Origin: Streptomyces sp. NBC_01314
GTDB taxonomy: Bacteria > Actinomycetota > Actinomycetes > Streptomycetales > Streptomycetaceae
Length of the DNA stretch: 64,000 nt
Assembly (NCBI RefSeq): GCF_041435215.1
Contig: NZ_CP108394.1
Span: 7,254,001-7,318,000, forward strand
Reading direction: 5' to 3'
Made by a program: the position numbers and the translations under genes. Position 1 is the first letter of the stretch. Every line of letters starts with the position of its first letter. Shown piece by piece: positions 49,351 through 59,730 of the stretch. A model generated the notes under the pieces. That model made no database searches, was not told the origin of the DNA, and worked only from the letters and a program-made list of their open reading frames with translations.

Positions 49351-51115
49351 GGTGCTTTCCCTTCATGAGCAGTCCGGCGAGTGCGACGAAGACCGCGGTG
49401 ATGCCGATCTGGAGGGTGGCCAGCGCGGCGACGGATCCGGCCCTGCCCTGCGTCCAGAGACTGAGCATGGTGGTGCCGAGGATGTTGTTGTCGGCCGAGC
49501 TGAGGAACACGGCCGGGGAGTACTCCTTGAGCATGATCACGAAGGTGAGGACGAGCGCTCCGGCGAACGCCGGTGTGATCAGGGCCCGCAGGACGCGGAA
49601 GAAGGTCATCAGCCAGTCGGCGCCGGAGACCCGGGCCGCGTTGTCCAGTTCAGCGCCGATCTGCATGATCGCCGGGGCGACCGAGCCGAACGCGCTGGGC
49701 AGGGCCCGCATGCCGAAGGCGATGATGACGGCGTAGATCGTGCCCTGGAGGGCCGAGCCCATCCCGAACGGGGCGAGCGCGAAGGCCCAGAAGAAGCCGA
49801 TACCGATGATGATGCCGGGGAGGGACTGGGGGATGAGGGCCAGATACTCCACCGCCCGGCCCCACTTGAACGTGGAGCGGCGGGCCACCATCACCGCGAG
49901 CACGGCGAGGACACTGACCACCACCGAGCCGACACCGGCCACGACGAGGCTGTTCCACAGCGACTGCACGTAGTTGTCGGAGTCGAAGACGAGCTCGTAG
50001 TTCTTCGTCGTGACCGTCCTGAACGGCGACTGCAGCGGCGTGAAGACGAGCGTGAAGGACCGCATCACCAGGCCCGCGATCGGGATCAGGGCGCCGACGA
50101 TCACGTAGAACCAGATGCAGGCGATGCTCACCCACTTCAGCCAGCCCAGGTCGAGCTTGCGCGGCCGGGTCACCTTGCCGCGCACGGACACGAACCGGGC
50201 CGCGTCCTTCAGGAGTTTCGCCTGTACGGCGACCAGGCTGAGGGTGAGCACGAGGATCACCGTGGAGGCGGCGCCCAGCATCGTGTAGTCGGGGTCCACC
50301 GACTGAAGTCCGTTGTGGTAGAGGAAAGTTGAGAAGACGTCGATGCTGACCGGCTGGCCGTACAGCAGCGGCACGCTCAGCGTCTCGATGGAGACGGAGA
50401 AGACGAGGATCGCCGAGTAGACGATCGGGGGCCGCAGCAGCGGGACGATCACCTGGGCGAGGATGCGGAAGGGGCCGGCGCCGCAGACCTGGGCGGCCGA
50501 TTCGAGTGACGCGTCCGACTGCCGCAGGGCGTTGGCGCAGAAGACGTACGCGATCGGGGCGAGCGCCACGGCCTCCGTGAGCGCCATGCCGGGGATCGAG
50601 TACAGGTTCCACGGCACCCCGCCGAAGACCTGCTGCACCTTGACGCTGACGAACCCGGCCGGGCCGTACATGATGATCCAGCCGAAGCCCAGGATCAGCG
50701 ACGAGATGAAGAACGGCCACTGCATCGCCAGCGCGACCAGCCGGCCGCCCGGCAGCTTCGTCCGGACCACCACGATCGCCATCGGGATGGCGATCGCCAG
50801 GCTGAGGATCGTCGTCAGAGAGGCGAACAGCAGGGTGTTCAGCGCGACTTCACCGAAACCGGCCTTGGTGAAGAGGTCGCTGTACCCGCTGAGGGTGAAG
50901 GCCCCGCCCGCCTCGTAGAGCGGGCGGTTGCGGATGCTCTGGTAGAGCGTCGGGACGATCGGGGCCAGCACCAGGACGGCGAGGAACGCCAGGACCGCGT
51001 ACTGGACGGCCGTGTCCCGCCCGATGCCGAGGGGGCGGCGGTAGCGCGGCGGCCTGAACGTCTCCGTGGGCGACTCGCCGGCGGGTGTGCGCGGCGGCTG
51101 GGTGAGGGTTGACAT
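49343..51115 (-). CDS. ABC transporter permease, two FbpB-type domains in one chain
   Basis: 590 residues with about 12 membrane helices in two homologous halves. EAA loops of the binding-protein-dependent family are visible in each half (ALRQSDASLESAAQVCGAGP and GAELDNAARVSGADWLMTFF). Fused double permeases of this kind are typical for Fbp/Sfu-like ferric-iron uptake systems. It overlaps the ATPase gene. Confidence 0.88.
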   Translation of the reverse strand: MSTLTQPPRTPAGESPTETFRPPRYRRPLGIGRDTAVQYAVLAFLAVLVLAPIVPTLYQSIRNRPLYEAGGAFTLSGYSDLFTKAGFGEVALNTLLFASLTTILSLAIAIPMAIVVVRTKLPGGRLVALAMQWPFFISSLILGFGWIIMYGPAGFVSVKVQQVFGGVPWNLYSIPGMALTEAVALAPIAYVFCANALRQSDASLESAAQVCGAGPFRILAQVIVPLLRPPIVYSAILVFSVSIETLSVPLLYGQPVSIDVFSTFLYHNGLQSVDPDYTMLGAASTVILVLTLSLVAVQAKLLKDAARFVSVRGKVTRPRKLDLGWLKWVSIACIWFYVIVGALIPIAGLVMRSFTLVFTPLQSPFRTVTTKNYELVFDSDNYVQSLWNSLVVAGVGSVVVSVLAVLAVMVARRSTFKWGRAVEYLALIPQSLPGIIIGIGFFWAFALAPFGMGSALQGTIYAVIIAFGMRALPSAFGSVAPAIMQIGAELDNAARVSGADWLMTFFRVLRALITPAFAGALVLTFVIMLKEYSPAVFLSSADNNILGTTMLSLWTQGRAGSVAALATLQIGITAVFVALAGLLMKGKHHA

Positions 51116-51144
51116 CTGTTCTGACTCCGATCGTCCCGGGCTGC

Positions 51145-52347
51145 CTACTTGCGGAGTCCGTCGAAGCGCTCCTGCCAGGCGGCGGCGTCGTCCTTCGTGA
51201 CCGGCTTGTACTCGACGTGGATGATGTTCTCCTCGCCGACCGCGTCGACGACCTCCTGGTAGGTGTGCAGGCCCTCGCCCTTCACGCCCTCGCGGTACGA
51301 GGCCAGACCGCCTTCGGCGACCGCGCGCTGGCCCTCGTCCGAGAGGGCGAAGTCCAGGAAGAGCTTCGAGGTCGCCGGGTGCGGCGCCTCGGCGGCGATA
51401 CCGAGACCGCGCGGCAGGACGACCGTGCCGTCCTTCGGGAAGACGATCTTCACCAGGCCCGCGCTGTCCTCGACGACCGGGTACGCGGGGGAGGCGCTGA
51501 TCAGGAAGCCGGCCATGTACTCACCGGCGACGATCTTCTCCAGCTGGGTGCCGGACGAGGTCTCCGGGCGGGTCAGCGGAAGAATCTTCTCCAGGTCGGA
51601 CCAGGACTCCGGGTTGCCCTCGGTGAGCGCCCGCGTGACCGTGAAGCCGAACGAGCCCTCCGGGTCGCGGACCGTCACCTTGTTCTTGTACTTGTCCTCG
51701 TCCGAGGTGAGGATCTTCGCGAAGTCCGTCAGCGTGGTCGGCGGGGTCTCCATCAGCGACGTGTTGTACGCGATCGTCATCGGGTCCTGCGATATCGAGT
51801 ACACGCTCGGCAGCAGCTCCGCGCCGGCGCCCAGTTCCTCCAGCTCCGGCGACTTGTACTCCAGGACCGTGCCCTTGCGGGCCGAGAAGTCGGCCCACGC
51901 GGTCGCCGCGCTGGAGATCAGGACGTCCGCCGGGGAGGAGCCGGCCGCGTTCTCGGACAGGGTCTTCTGGAACAGCTCGTCGCTGTCCAGCTCGTTGACG
52001 GAGACGGTCTTGACGAAGCCGTACTTCTTCTTGAAGTCCCGGACGATCGGCGCCATGTTCTCGTCGCCGAGGTTCGAGTAGACGGTGAGCTTGCCGCCCT
52101 CCTTCTCGGCCGCCGCGATCAGGTCGGCGTAGTCCGCCGGGTAGTAGTCGGGCACCTGGCCCGCCGCGATCTTGTTCTCCGCCACCTTCGGCGCGGCGTC
52201 GTCACCACCGCCGCAGGCGCCCAGGGTGCCGAGCGCGAGGGTCGCGGCGAACGCCGCCGCGAGGGGGCGCCGGACGGGACGCCGGTACACGGACGCCGTG
52301 CTGGTGACGCTGGTGTGCCCGGTGCCGACGTGGCTGGATCTGGCCAT
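51145..52347 (-). CDS. Extracellular binding lipoprotein (FbpA-like)
   Basis: 400 residues. Lipobox LGACGGG after a hydrophobic N-terminus. GGKLTVYSNLGDENMAPIVR, DVLISSAATAW and YMAGFLISASPAYPVV are typical of type 1/8 binding proteins of the iron family. It is first in the operon with permease and ATPase. Whether it binds Fe3+, a phosphonate or another anion cannot be decided from sequence. Confidence 0.85.
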   Translation of the reverse strand: MARSSHVGTGHTSVTSTASVYRRPVRRPLAAAFAATLALGTLGACGGGDDAAPKVAENKIAAGQVPDYYPADYADLIAAAEKEGGKLTVYSNLGDENMAPIVRDFKKKYGFVKTVSVNELDSDELFQKTLSENAAGSSPADVLISSAATAWADFSARKGTVLEYKSPELEELGAGAELLPSVYSISQDPMTIAYNTSLMETPPTTLTDFAKILTSDEDKYKNKVTVRDPEGSFGFTVTRALTEGNPESWSDLEKILPLTRPETSSGTQLEKIVAGEYMAGFLISASPAYPVVEDSAGLVKIVFPKDGTVVLPRGLGIAAEAPHPATSKLFLDFALSDEGQRAVAEGGLASYREGVKGEGLHTYQEVVDAVGEENIIHVEYKPVTKDDAAAWQERFDGLRK

Positions 52348-52475
52348 GGTTCTCCTCCTGGCGCGTGCCTTCTGGCAGCTGTTGCCGGGAGGTTAGGCAC
52401 CCAGGTCAGGCCGGTAAATCCTTCGCCCGTCAGAGCTCGTACTGCTCGTATTGGTCGTTGAGTTAGTGACGCGAG

Positions 52476-53933
52476 TCACCCTTGGTGAGCAGGGCTGGAT
52501 GGCCGAGAACGATCACCCTTGAGATGGGCCGTGAGCTGCTGGAGCCGCCCCCACGCCTCCGCGTCCGCGCCGTCCCCGAGCGGGTAGTGCAGCGCCGGAC
52601 GGGCCGGCGGGCCGAGGTGGACCGCCCGGACCTCGACCGGGGGCCGCCGCGCGCGGTCCAGCCCGACGGTGTGCACGTCGTCCGGGCCGAGCGTGAAGGC
52701 CGTGGGCAGCGGCGGCCCCTCCAGGCGGGGTGCGGTCGTCAGGTCGGCGCGCGCCACGCGCACCGAGGTCAGCATGGTCCGCAGCCCGTGCTCCCGGACC
52801 AGCGTGTCGGCCAGCGGCTGGATCCGGTCCAGCGGCGGTTCCTCACCGGCCGCGTACCCGACGGTCAGGACCACGTCCTCCTCCACACCCTTCGTCGTAC
52901 GCGTCACCCGGACCGTCGCCATGGCCGGCCGGTCCGGGGTGCCGACGACGATCAGCTGCGACGGCTCGGGCGCCCGCTCCCGGGCCAGGTCGGTCAACTG
53001 CCGTGGCGACCAGGGGAGGTTGACCGGTTCGGCCGTACCCCAGCCCGCAGGTGCCGTCCCCGTCAGCGCCTCCCAGGCCGCCTCCAGGGCGCCGCCCAGC
53101 AGCAGCCGCTCGTCGGCCCTGTGCACCGTACGGAGGGCGACGATCAGCTGCCGTCCCGGCGCCTCGTCCGCCGGGCCGTTCGCGGGGCCGTCCGCCGGGC
53201 TGCTCGCCGGGCGCGTGAACGCGGCGGCCACGGTCGCCGTTCCGTCCTGCGCGAACGCGGGCGAGAACGCCCCGTTCTGCCAGCGCAGCACCGCCCCCGA
53301 CAGCCCGTCGTAGTAGCCGCACTCCGGGTCCTGGACCACCCAGCGGTTGGGGACGCGCGCGAGCGTCGTACGGGCGGCGGTGGTCAGGCGTACGCCGGGC
53401 GGCGTGACGATCTGCAGGGACCGCCGGGACGCCACGGCCGTCCGCATGATCTCCGCGAGCCAGCTCGTCAGTGCCACCACCGGGCGGTCGACGAGGACGA
53501 CGGCCGCGTGCTCGGTCACCACGTCCACGGCGGGCTGCCCCGACCCCGCCGACGGTACGGCGGACACGTCCACCACCTTCGTGCTCGCCGCCCCGGGAGG
53601 CCAGGTCGAGCCGCCCAGCAGGGCGTTGAGCCGCCCGCACACCACTCCCGCGAGCCGCTCCGCCTCCGGCACCGCCGTGGACGCCCGCGCCTCCGTCCAC
53701 CAGAACGGGGTCTCCGCACGCTGCCCGAGCAGCCGCTCCGCCTCGCCCGGCACCTGCACCAGCACCGGCGACTCCACGGACACCAGCGGACGCCCGCCCG
53801 GGCCGTGCAGCTGGACGACCGCGCCGTCGGCCGCCGCCGACAGGTCCAGGTCGGAGCCGCCGGCGTACAGACTCGTCATGAGGGTCCAGACGTCGGGCAT
53901 CTTCGGGGTGAGGGCGATGACGTCCTTGGTCAC
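52476..53933 (-). CDS. Type VII locus protein (DUF6177-like)
   Basis: 485 residues, coupled to eccC by a 4-bp overlap (ATGA). It begins MTKDVIALTPKMPDVWTLMT and contains VVALTSWLAEIMRTAVASRRS, LQIVTPPGVRLTTAARTTLA and RWVVQDPECGYYDGLSGAVL. It matches the uncharacterised Streptomyces protein usually placed after EccC (DUF6177). No membrane segment or known catalytic motif. Probably an accessory or chaperone protein of the secretion system. Confidence 0.68.
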   Translation of the reverse strand: MTKDVIALTPKMPDVWTLMTSLYAGGSDLDLSAAADGAVVQLHGPGGRPLVSVESPVLVQVPGEAERLLGQRAETPFWWTEARASTAVPEAERLAGVVCGRLNALLGGSTWPPGAASTKVVDVSAVPSAGSGQPAVDVVTEHAAVVLVDRPVVALTSWLAEIMRTAVASRRSLQIVTPPGVRLTTAARTTLARVPNRWVVQDPECGYYDGLSGAVLRWQNGAFSPAFAQDGTATVAAAFTRPASSPADGPANGPADEAPGRQLIVALRTVHRADERLLLGGALEAAWEALTGTAPAGWGTAEPVNLPWSPRQLTDLARERAPEPSQLIVVGTPDRPAMATVRVTRTTKGVEEDVVLTVGYAAGEEPPLDRIQPLADTLVREHGLRTMLTSVRVARADLTTAPRLEGPPLPTAFTLGPDDVHTVGLDRARRPPVEVRAVHLGPPARPALHYPLGDGADAEAWGRLQQLTAHLKGDRSRPSSPAHQG

Positions 53934-56900
53934 AGCGGGAGTCCTTGAAGGTTCGGTCCTGAGTGTGGTCCTTCGGGGTTTCCGTCGGTCGCCATGGCGG
54001 TCTGGATCAGCTGGTGGGCCCGGCCCCGGCGGACCAGCGTGCCCCGCCCGGCCGGCTGCGCCGAGGCGTACAGACCCGGGAAGAGCTGGCCCTCGCTCCG
54101 CTCACCGGTCATGAGCAGCGCGGCCGTACCGGTCTCGCGGAGGGTCTGCAGCAGCGGTTCGTAGATCGCCCGGGAGGAGCCCGCCACCCGGCGCGTGATC
54201 ACGAAGTGCAGCCCGATGTCCTGCGCCGACGACACGTACGGCAGGAACGGCGCCAGCGGCTGCTGCCCGGCGGTGGTGAGGATGTCGTAGTCGTCGACCA
54301 GGATCACGATCCGCGGGCCCTCGAACGCGGGCTCGTCGGCCGACGCGTCCGGGTCGGCGCTCTCCGGCATCCGCTTCTCCAGCTCGCTCGCGATGCCCGT
54401 CGCGAGGTTCGCCGCGAGCTTCGCGTTGTGCGCGTACCCGCCCCGGTACGGCTCCGGGATCACACCCCGCAGCCCGCGCCGGGGGTCGAAGACACCGAAG
54501 ACCAGCTCCTCGTCCGAGAAACGGTCCACGAGCTGCTCGGCGACCAGCTTCAGCAGGTTCGTCTTGCCGCACTCGTTGTCGCCCAGGATCAGCAGATGCT
54601 GGTCCGAGCCGAAGAGGTCGAGGAGGGCGGGTGCCAGGGCGTCCTGGTCCACCCCGATCGGGACCCGGTTCGGCTCGGCGACCAGCGACGGCAGCCGGTC
54701 GGACGGCAGCCGCGTCGGCAACACCCTTACGGGCGCGGCCAGTTCACCGTGCCAGGTGGAGCGGATCGTACGGGCCGCGTTCTCCAGCGCCGGACCGAGG
54801 TCACCCGTCGACGGCCGTCCGTCGAGGCGAGGGAGAGCGGCCTGCGCGAACAGCCTGCCGTCGGTCAGGACGCGCCCCGGAGTGTCGGGTGACAGTGTCT
54901 CGGAGAGCTTGCGGTCCACGCTCGAATCGCTCGGGTCGTTGAGCCGCAGCTCCACCCGCGTCCCGAACATCGACTGCGTCGCGATCCGTACGTCGTTCCA
55001 GCGGAGCATGCCGCCGACGACATGGATGCCGTAGCCGCCGCCGCGTTTGAGCAGATCCACGACCGTGTCGTCCAGCTCGGCGAACTCGTCGCGCAGCGCG
55101 CCGAACCCGTCGATGATCAGCACGATGTCGGTGGACCCCAGCTCCCGCAGCCCGCCCTGCTTCCGCAGGTGCCGCAGCTGGTCGACGGAGTCGATCCCGT
55201 GCTTCCGGAACAGCTCCTCCCGTTCGACCAGCATCGTCCGCACCTCGGCGACCGTCCGCGCGGCCCGCTCCCGGTCGGCCCGCCCGGCGATCCCGCCGAC
55301 GTGCGGCAGTCCGGAGAGGGCGGAGAGCCCGCCGCCGACCAGGTCGAGCCCGTAGACGGCGACTTCGGCGGGCGTGTGGGTCGTGGCGAGGGACAGTGCG
55401 AGTGTCCGCAGCAGCGTCGTCTTGCCGGACTGGGGGCCGCCGATCACCGCCGCGTGACCGCCCGCGACCGTCAGATCGAGCACCCAGTGCCCCTGCCACT
55501 GCTTCGCCGGATCGTCGAGCACCCCGAGCGGCACTCGCAACGGCCCCTCGGCGGCGGCCAGTCGGTACCCCCGCTCGTCCACCCGCACCGGCCCGGCCGC
55601 CGCGTCCAGCGTGATCGCGTCCGGCAGCGGCGGCAGCCAGATCCGCCGCACCGGCCGCGCGGCGGAGGCGAGTTGGTCGACCATCACCGACATCACGGTC
55701 GGCCCGGTCTCCCGCTTGGTCGCCCGGGGCTCGTCGGCGACCCCGTCCGCGGCGGACACGGGCCCGCTGCCGAGCGTGTTGTACGTCGGATACGTCCAGG
55801 CCAGCGGTGTGTCGTCCTCCTGCGCGACCAGCGCGGGACCCCGGTACGCGCCCGACACGTACCCCGCCTTGAACCGCTCGTACGTCGACGTGTCCACCTT
55901 CAGATAGCCGAAGCCCGGCAGCGGCGGCAGATGGAACGCGTCGGTCGTGTCGAGCACGGTCCGCGACTCGTCGGCGGAGAAGGTGCGCAGCCCCAGCCGG
56001 TACGAGAGGTAGGTGTCGAGCCCCTTGAGCTTGCCGCCCTCGATGCGCTGGCTGGAGAGGAGCAGATGCACGCCGATGGAACGGCCGATGCGCCCGATGG
56101 AGAGAAACAGGTCGATGAAGTCCGGCTTGGCGGTGAGGAGTTCACCGAACTCGTCGATCACGACGAAGAGGTGGGGGAGAGGTTCGAGGTCGGGCCGCCG
56201 GGTGGCGCGCAGGGCGGCGTAGTGCCCGATGTCGGCCACGTTCCCCGCGTCCTTCAGCACCTGCTGCCGCCGCTTGACCTCGCCCGCGAGACTGGAGTGG
56301 ACACGCTCGACGAGCCCCGCCTGGTTCTCCAGGTTGGTGATCACGCCCGCCACGTGCGGGAGTTCGGTGAACGGGGCGAAGGTCGCGCCGCCCTTGTAGT
56401 CGACCAGGACGAGGGCCAGATCCTCGGGGGAGTGGGTGGCGGCGAGCGCCAGTACGAGGGTGCGCAGCAGCTCGCTCTTGCCCGAACCGGTCGCGCCCAC
56501 ACACAGCCCGTGCGGGCCCATGCCCAGCTCCGAGGACTCCTTGAGGTCGAGGAGAACGGGCTCGTGACGGTCCGTCAAGCCGATGGGTACGCGCAGGAAC
56601 TCACGCTCACCGCGCGGCGCCCAGAGGTCCACCAGGTTCAGAACGGCCGGGTCGTCGATGCCCAGGAGGCCAGGGAAGTCGACGGGGCCGGTGACCGGGG
56701 TGCCCTCGGCGGCCGACTCGGCGGACAGCCGCAGCGGCGCGAGCGACCGGGCGAGGCCTTCGGCACCGGCGGCGGTGACGTGGTCGGAGGTGCCGTGCGC
56801 GGCCGGGACGGTGTGGGGCTCCGCGACCACGATGCCCTCCGGAGCACGCAGGTCCTCCACGACGACCTGGTCGCCCCGCACGGTGATCCGCACCGACACC

Positions 56901-57991
56901 TGATCGGGCTCGTGGACCTGCTCCTCCAGCAGATGCAGCACGGTGACCCCCATGTCGGGCAGCCCGACCGCCGTGTCGGGCCGGGGCAGTTCGGCGGCCG
57001 TCTCCCCGTACTCGTCGCTCACGACGAGCATGCGGGACGCCAGCCTCAGCGCCTTGCGGTCGGCGAGCCCCCGGCGCACCTCCGCCGCGTACGACGCGCG
57101 CCGGCCCAGCTCGTGCCGGAAGTGCCGGGCCAGCTGCGGCAGGCTCGGCGCGATCCGGCGGGCCGCCACCGGACCGTCGTGCTCCTGCCCGTCCAGCACA
57201 TGCGGCAGCCACTTGACCCACTCCCAGTCCGCCAGCCGCTCGCCGGGCACCCCGAACGCCACGGCCACGTCGTCCGGCGCGTGCGAGACGGCGACCTGGA
57301 CGAGGAGCGCGCGGGCCACCCGCAGCACGCCCTCCCGGTCGCCGACCACGCTGACGTTGCCCGCGCGGTCCAACGGCACGGTGATCGGGCAGTCGTTGGC
57401 GACGGAATAGCGGGCCAGCAGCGCCCGGGCCTCGTTCAGCATGAACGGATCCGGCGGGGTCAGCACCCCGCCCTGGTTCTGCCCGATGGCCAGATTCGCC
57501 ACGGGTACGTCACCGGTGCCGACCCGCACCCGCAAAAAGTCCGCGTCCTGCCGCCGTCGCTCCCAGAGCCGGGCGGGGTCGCGCACCAGGTCGTACAGCG
57601 CCTCCGGGGGCGGATCGAGCACCCGCGCGAGCTGCCGCCGCTGCCGCTCGTCCGCGCCGAACTCCTCGCGCAGCTCCTCCAGATACTCCAGATACCGCTC
57701 CCGCTGCGTACGCCGGGTGCGCTGGGCCTTGCCGCGCTGGGACAGGAAGAGGGCGACCGCGCCGAGCAGCGCGAACACCAGCACGATCGCGCCGAGCGCC
57801 GCGAACTGGCTGTTACGGATCACGGTCATCATCACGACCGAGCCCATGACACCCGCCATCGGCAGCAACGCCGTCGCCGCCGTCCCCGCCTTGCCCTCCG
57901 GGAGGTTCGGTGGCGGTTCTATCGTCCGGCCCCCGGCGGCCCTGAGCGGCCGGGTGCTCCGCGCGGGCCGATGGACCAACTGCTGGGTCAC
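53930..57991 (-). CDS. eccC: Type VII secretion ATPase EccC
   Basis: 1353 residues from the GTG at 57991 (GAAGGGG upstream). Two membrane helices near residues 40-85, then three FtsK/SpoIIIE ATPase domains: Walker A loops GATGSGKSE (Lys near 505), GGPQSGKTT (near 857) and GDNECGKTN (near 1144). Walker B motifs are LVLVDYKGG, IVLIIDGFG and IVILVDDYD. EccCa and EccCb are joined in one chain. It is the motor that recognises and pushes Esx substrates through the membrane complex. Confidence 0.95.
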   Translation of the reverse strand: MTQQLVHRPARSTRPLRAAGGRTIEPPPNLPEGKAGTAATALLPMAGVMGSVVMMTVIRNSQFAALGAIVLVFALLGAVALFLSQRGKAQRTRRTQRERYLEYLEELREEFGADERQRRQLARVLDPPPEALYDLVRDPARLWERRRQDADFLRVRVGTGDVPVANLAIGQNQGGVLTPPDPFMLNEARALLARYSVANDCPITVPLDRAGNVSVVGDREGVLRVARALLVQVAVSHAPDDVAVAFGVPGERLADWEWVKWLPHVLDGQEHDGPVAARRIAPSLPQLARHFRHELGRRASYAAEVRRGLADRKALRLASRMLVVSDEYGETAAELPRPDTAVGLPDMGVTVLHLLEEQVHEPDQVSVRITVRGDQVVVEDLRAPEGIVVAEPHTVPAAHGTSDHVTAAGAEGLARSLAPLRLSAESAAEGTPVTGPVDFPGLLGIDDPAVLNLVDLWAPRGEREFLRVPIGLTDRHEPVLLDLKESSELGMGPHGLCVGATGSGKSELLRTLVLALAATHSPEDLALVLVDYKGGATFAPFTELPHVAGVITNLENQAGLVERVHSSLAGEVKRRQQVLKDAGNVADIGHYAALRATRRPDLEPLPHLFVVIDEFGELLTAKPDFIDLFLSIGRIGRSIGVHLLLSSQRIEGGKLKGLDTYLSYRLGLRTFSADESRTVLDTTDAFHLPPLPGFGYLKVDTSTYERFKAGYVSGAYRGPALVAQEDDTPLAWTYPTYNTLGSGPVSAADGVADEPRATKRETGPTVMSVMVDQLASAARPVRRIWLPPLPDAITLDAAAGPVRVDERGYRLAAAEGPLRVPLGVLDDPAKQWQGHWVLDLTVAGGHAAVIGGPQSGKTTLLRTLALSLATTHTPAEVAVYGLDLVGGGLSALSGLPHVGGIAGRADRERAARTVAEVRTMLVEREELFRKHGIDSVDQLRHLRKQGGLRELGSTDIVLIIDGFGALRDEFAELDDTVVDLLKRGGGYGIHVVGGMLRWNDVRIATQSMFGTRVELRLNDPSDSSVDRKLSETLSPDTPGRVLTDGRLFAQAALPRLDGRPSTGDLGPALENAARTIRSTWHGELAAPVRVLPTRLPSDRLPSLVAEPNRVPIGVDQDALAPALLDLFGSDQHLLILGDNECGKTNLLKLVAEQLVDRFSDEELVFGVFDPRRGLRGVIPEPYRGGYAHNAKLAANLATGIASELEKRMPESADPDASADEPAFEGPRIVILVDDYDILTTAGQQPLAPFLPYVSSAQDIGLHFVITRRVAGSSRAIYEPLLQTLRETGTAALLMTGERSEGQLFPGLYASAQPAGRGTLVRRGRAHQLIQTAMATDGNPEGPHSGPNLQGLPL

Positions 57992-58031
57992 GGACGGACC
58001 CCTTCTCGTATCACTTGGGTGGCTGCCGTGC

Positions 58032-59714
58032 TCATCGCATCCTCACCGCCCGGGTCATCGCCTCCGCCGCCAGCGTGATCGCCGCCGCACGGGTCTCCTG
58101 GCCCAGCAGGGCGGTGCGGATGGGGCCGCCCTGGGCGAGGTGGCGGTCGTAGGGGACGGGGACGACGTGGACGCCGGACTCCTTGAGGTGCGCGACCGCC
58201 GTTTTGAGGTCCAGCGTGAGGTCGGGGGAGTTGGCGGTCAGCGCGACGACGGTCGAGGCGAGCGCGGAGTGCGGCAACTGCCCGAGCCAGTCCAGGACCT
58301 GGCGGGTGCCGTTGACACCCTCGGCGGTCATGGGCGCGACGACCACACGCGCGTGCGCCGTGTCCATCGCCGTACGGGCCACCTCGCCGGGCAGGGTCTC
58401 GCAGTCCACCACCGTCACCGCGAAGTAGCGCCGCAGCGCGAGGGTCACCGTGCGGTACGTACGGATGTCCAGCGGGGCCCCGACCCGGCCCTGGCTCCCG
58501 GGCAGCAGCCAGCCGCCGTCGGACACCGGCACCAGGTACCCGGTGACATCGGTGAGTTGCATGGCGGGGTTCAGGATCCGCGCGAGATCGGCCGCCGCCC
58601 AGCGCACCGAGTCCGCCCCCATCCGCACCGGCAGGGTGCCCAGGGCCGCGTCCGCCTCCATCGTGAGCACAGGGTCGTGCCGGTAGTGGTTGAACGTCCG
58701 CCCCAGCAGCGCGGCCGTCGTCGACTTCCCGACCCCGCCCCGGATCGACGTCACCGCGATCACGCGCCCCGTCGTCACCGGCTGCTGCAACTCCCGCGCG
58801 ATCCGCGTCTCCTCGGCCACGTCCTGCGCGGCGGAGGACGTGAGCTTCCGGATCGACCGCCCCGTCCGCCGGGCCACCGAGTCCCCGTGCTGCGGCCGCC
58901 CGAGCGCGTGCGCGAGCCGAGGGTCGATCGTGGGGACCGAGTCGGGGGCGCGCACGGGGGTCTGCGGCGCACGGGAGCCACGGGGGACGGGGGCGGCCGG
59001 GGAAGCCCCGGACCCGGGAGGGGTGTCGCCGGGCTGCCCCGCCCGGTCCCCGTCACCGGGCGCGACCGGCGGCTGCGCGGAGGCCTGGGGGAGCCCCGTG
59101 CGGGGGTCCGCGGAGGGGGTGTGCGGCACGGGCGGCCGTATGACGGGCGGCGCGACCGACGGCCGCACGACAGGCTGAACCGGCGGCTGCGTGATGTGTG
59201 AGGCCCGCACGGGCGGCTGTGCGGCGGGTGTCGGGCGTGCCGGTGGCTGTGCGGCGGGTGTCGCATGCGCCGGTGGCTGGGGGAGAGACGCCGACCGCGC
59301 CGACACGTCCGGGACTGAGGGCACTCCCGGCTGTGCGGCACGTGTCGGCTGTGCGGTGTGCGTCGCATGCGCCGGTGGTTGTGAGACGGGCATCGCCCGC
59401 ACGGGCGGCTGCCCGGCAGGTGTGCCGTGGGCCGGTGCCGATCGCGGGGAGCGGTCGTCCCAGGCCCCCTTCGCGGACCCCGGAAGCCCCGGCAGCTCGG
59501 ACGCCTCAGGCCCCGCAGGCGTCTTCGTCGGCTCAGGCACGTCCGCCGACTCGGGCGGGCCCGTCGGCACCGACCGCACCAGCCGCAGCGTCGGCTCGGC
59601 CCGCCGGGCGGGTGCCTCCGGCGGCCCGGGAGTGGGATCGTCGCCCCCACCGGCCGGTTCCAGTCGCCCCAGCTCGCGCAGCACGTCCCGCTGCCAGTCC
59701 CCTGCCTGCGCCAT
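58032..59714 (-). CDS. ParA/MinD-like ATPase with a long Pro-rich N-terminus (EspI-like)
   Basis: 560 residues from the ATG at 59714. Residues 1-280 are Pro/Ala/Gln-rich with repeats such as AQPPVRA and AQPPARP. The ATPase domain begins VIAVTSIRGGVGKSTTAALL (deviant Walker A, Lys near 329) and continues with VTVVDCETLPGEVARTAMD. Same layout as mycobacterial EspI, which modulates ESX-1 activity under energy stress. It lies between eccD and eccC. Confidence 0.83.
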   Translation of the reverse strand: MAQAGDWQRDVLRELGRLEPAGGGDDPTPGPPEAPARRAEPTLRLVRSVPTGPPESADVPEPTKTPAGPEASELPGLPGSAKGAWDDRSPRSAPAHGTPAGQPPVRAMPVSQPPAHATHTAQPTRAAQPGVPSVPDVSARSASLPQPPAHATPAAQPPARPTPAAQPPVRASHITQPPVQPVVRPSVAPPVIRPPVPHTPSADPRTGLPQASAQPPVAPGDGDRAGQPGDTPPGSGASPAAPVPRGSRAPQTPVRAPDSVPTIDPRLAHALGRPQHGDSVARRTGRSIRKLTSSAAQDVAEETRIARELQQPVTTGRVIAVTSIRGGVGKSTTAALLGRTFNHYRHDPVLTMEADAALGTLPVRMGADSVRWAAADLARILNPAMQLTDVTGYLVPVSDGGWLLPGSQGRVGAPLDIRTYRTVTLALRRYFAVTVVDCETLPGEVARTAMDTAHARVVVAPMTAEGVNGTRQVLDWLGQLPHSALASTVVALTANSPDLTLDLKTAVAHLKESGVHVVPVPYDRHLAQGGPIRTALLGQETRAAAITLAAEAMTRAVRMR

Positions 59715-59730
59715 GTGCGGCCCCCAGCTC

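Noticed and set aside
55022..58078. 1018-codon open frame on the plus strand
   Set aside because: It is antisense to eccC and arises from GC-rich third codon positions; no recognisable motifs, while the minus-strand frame has three complete ATPase domains.
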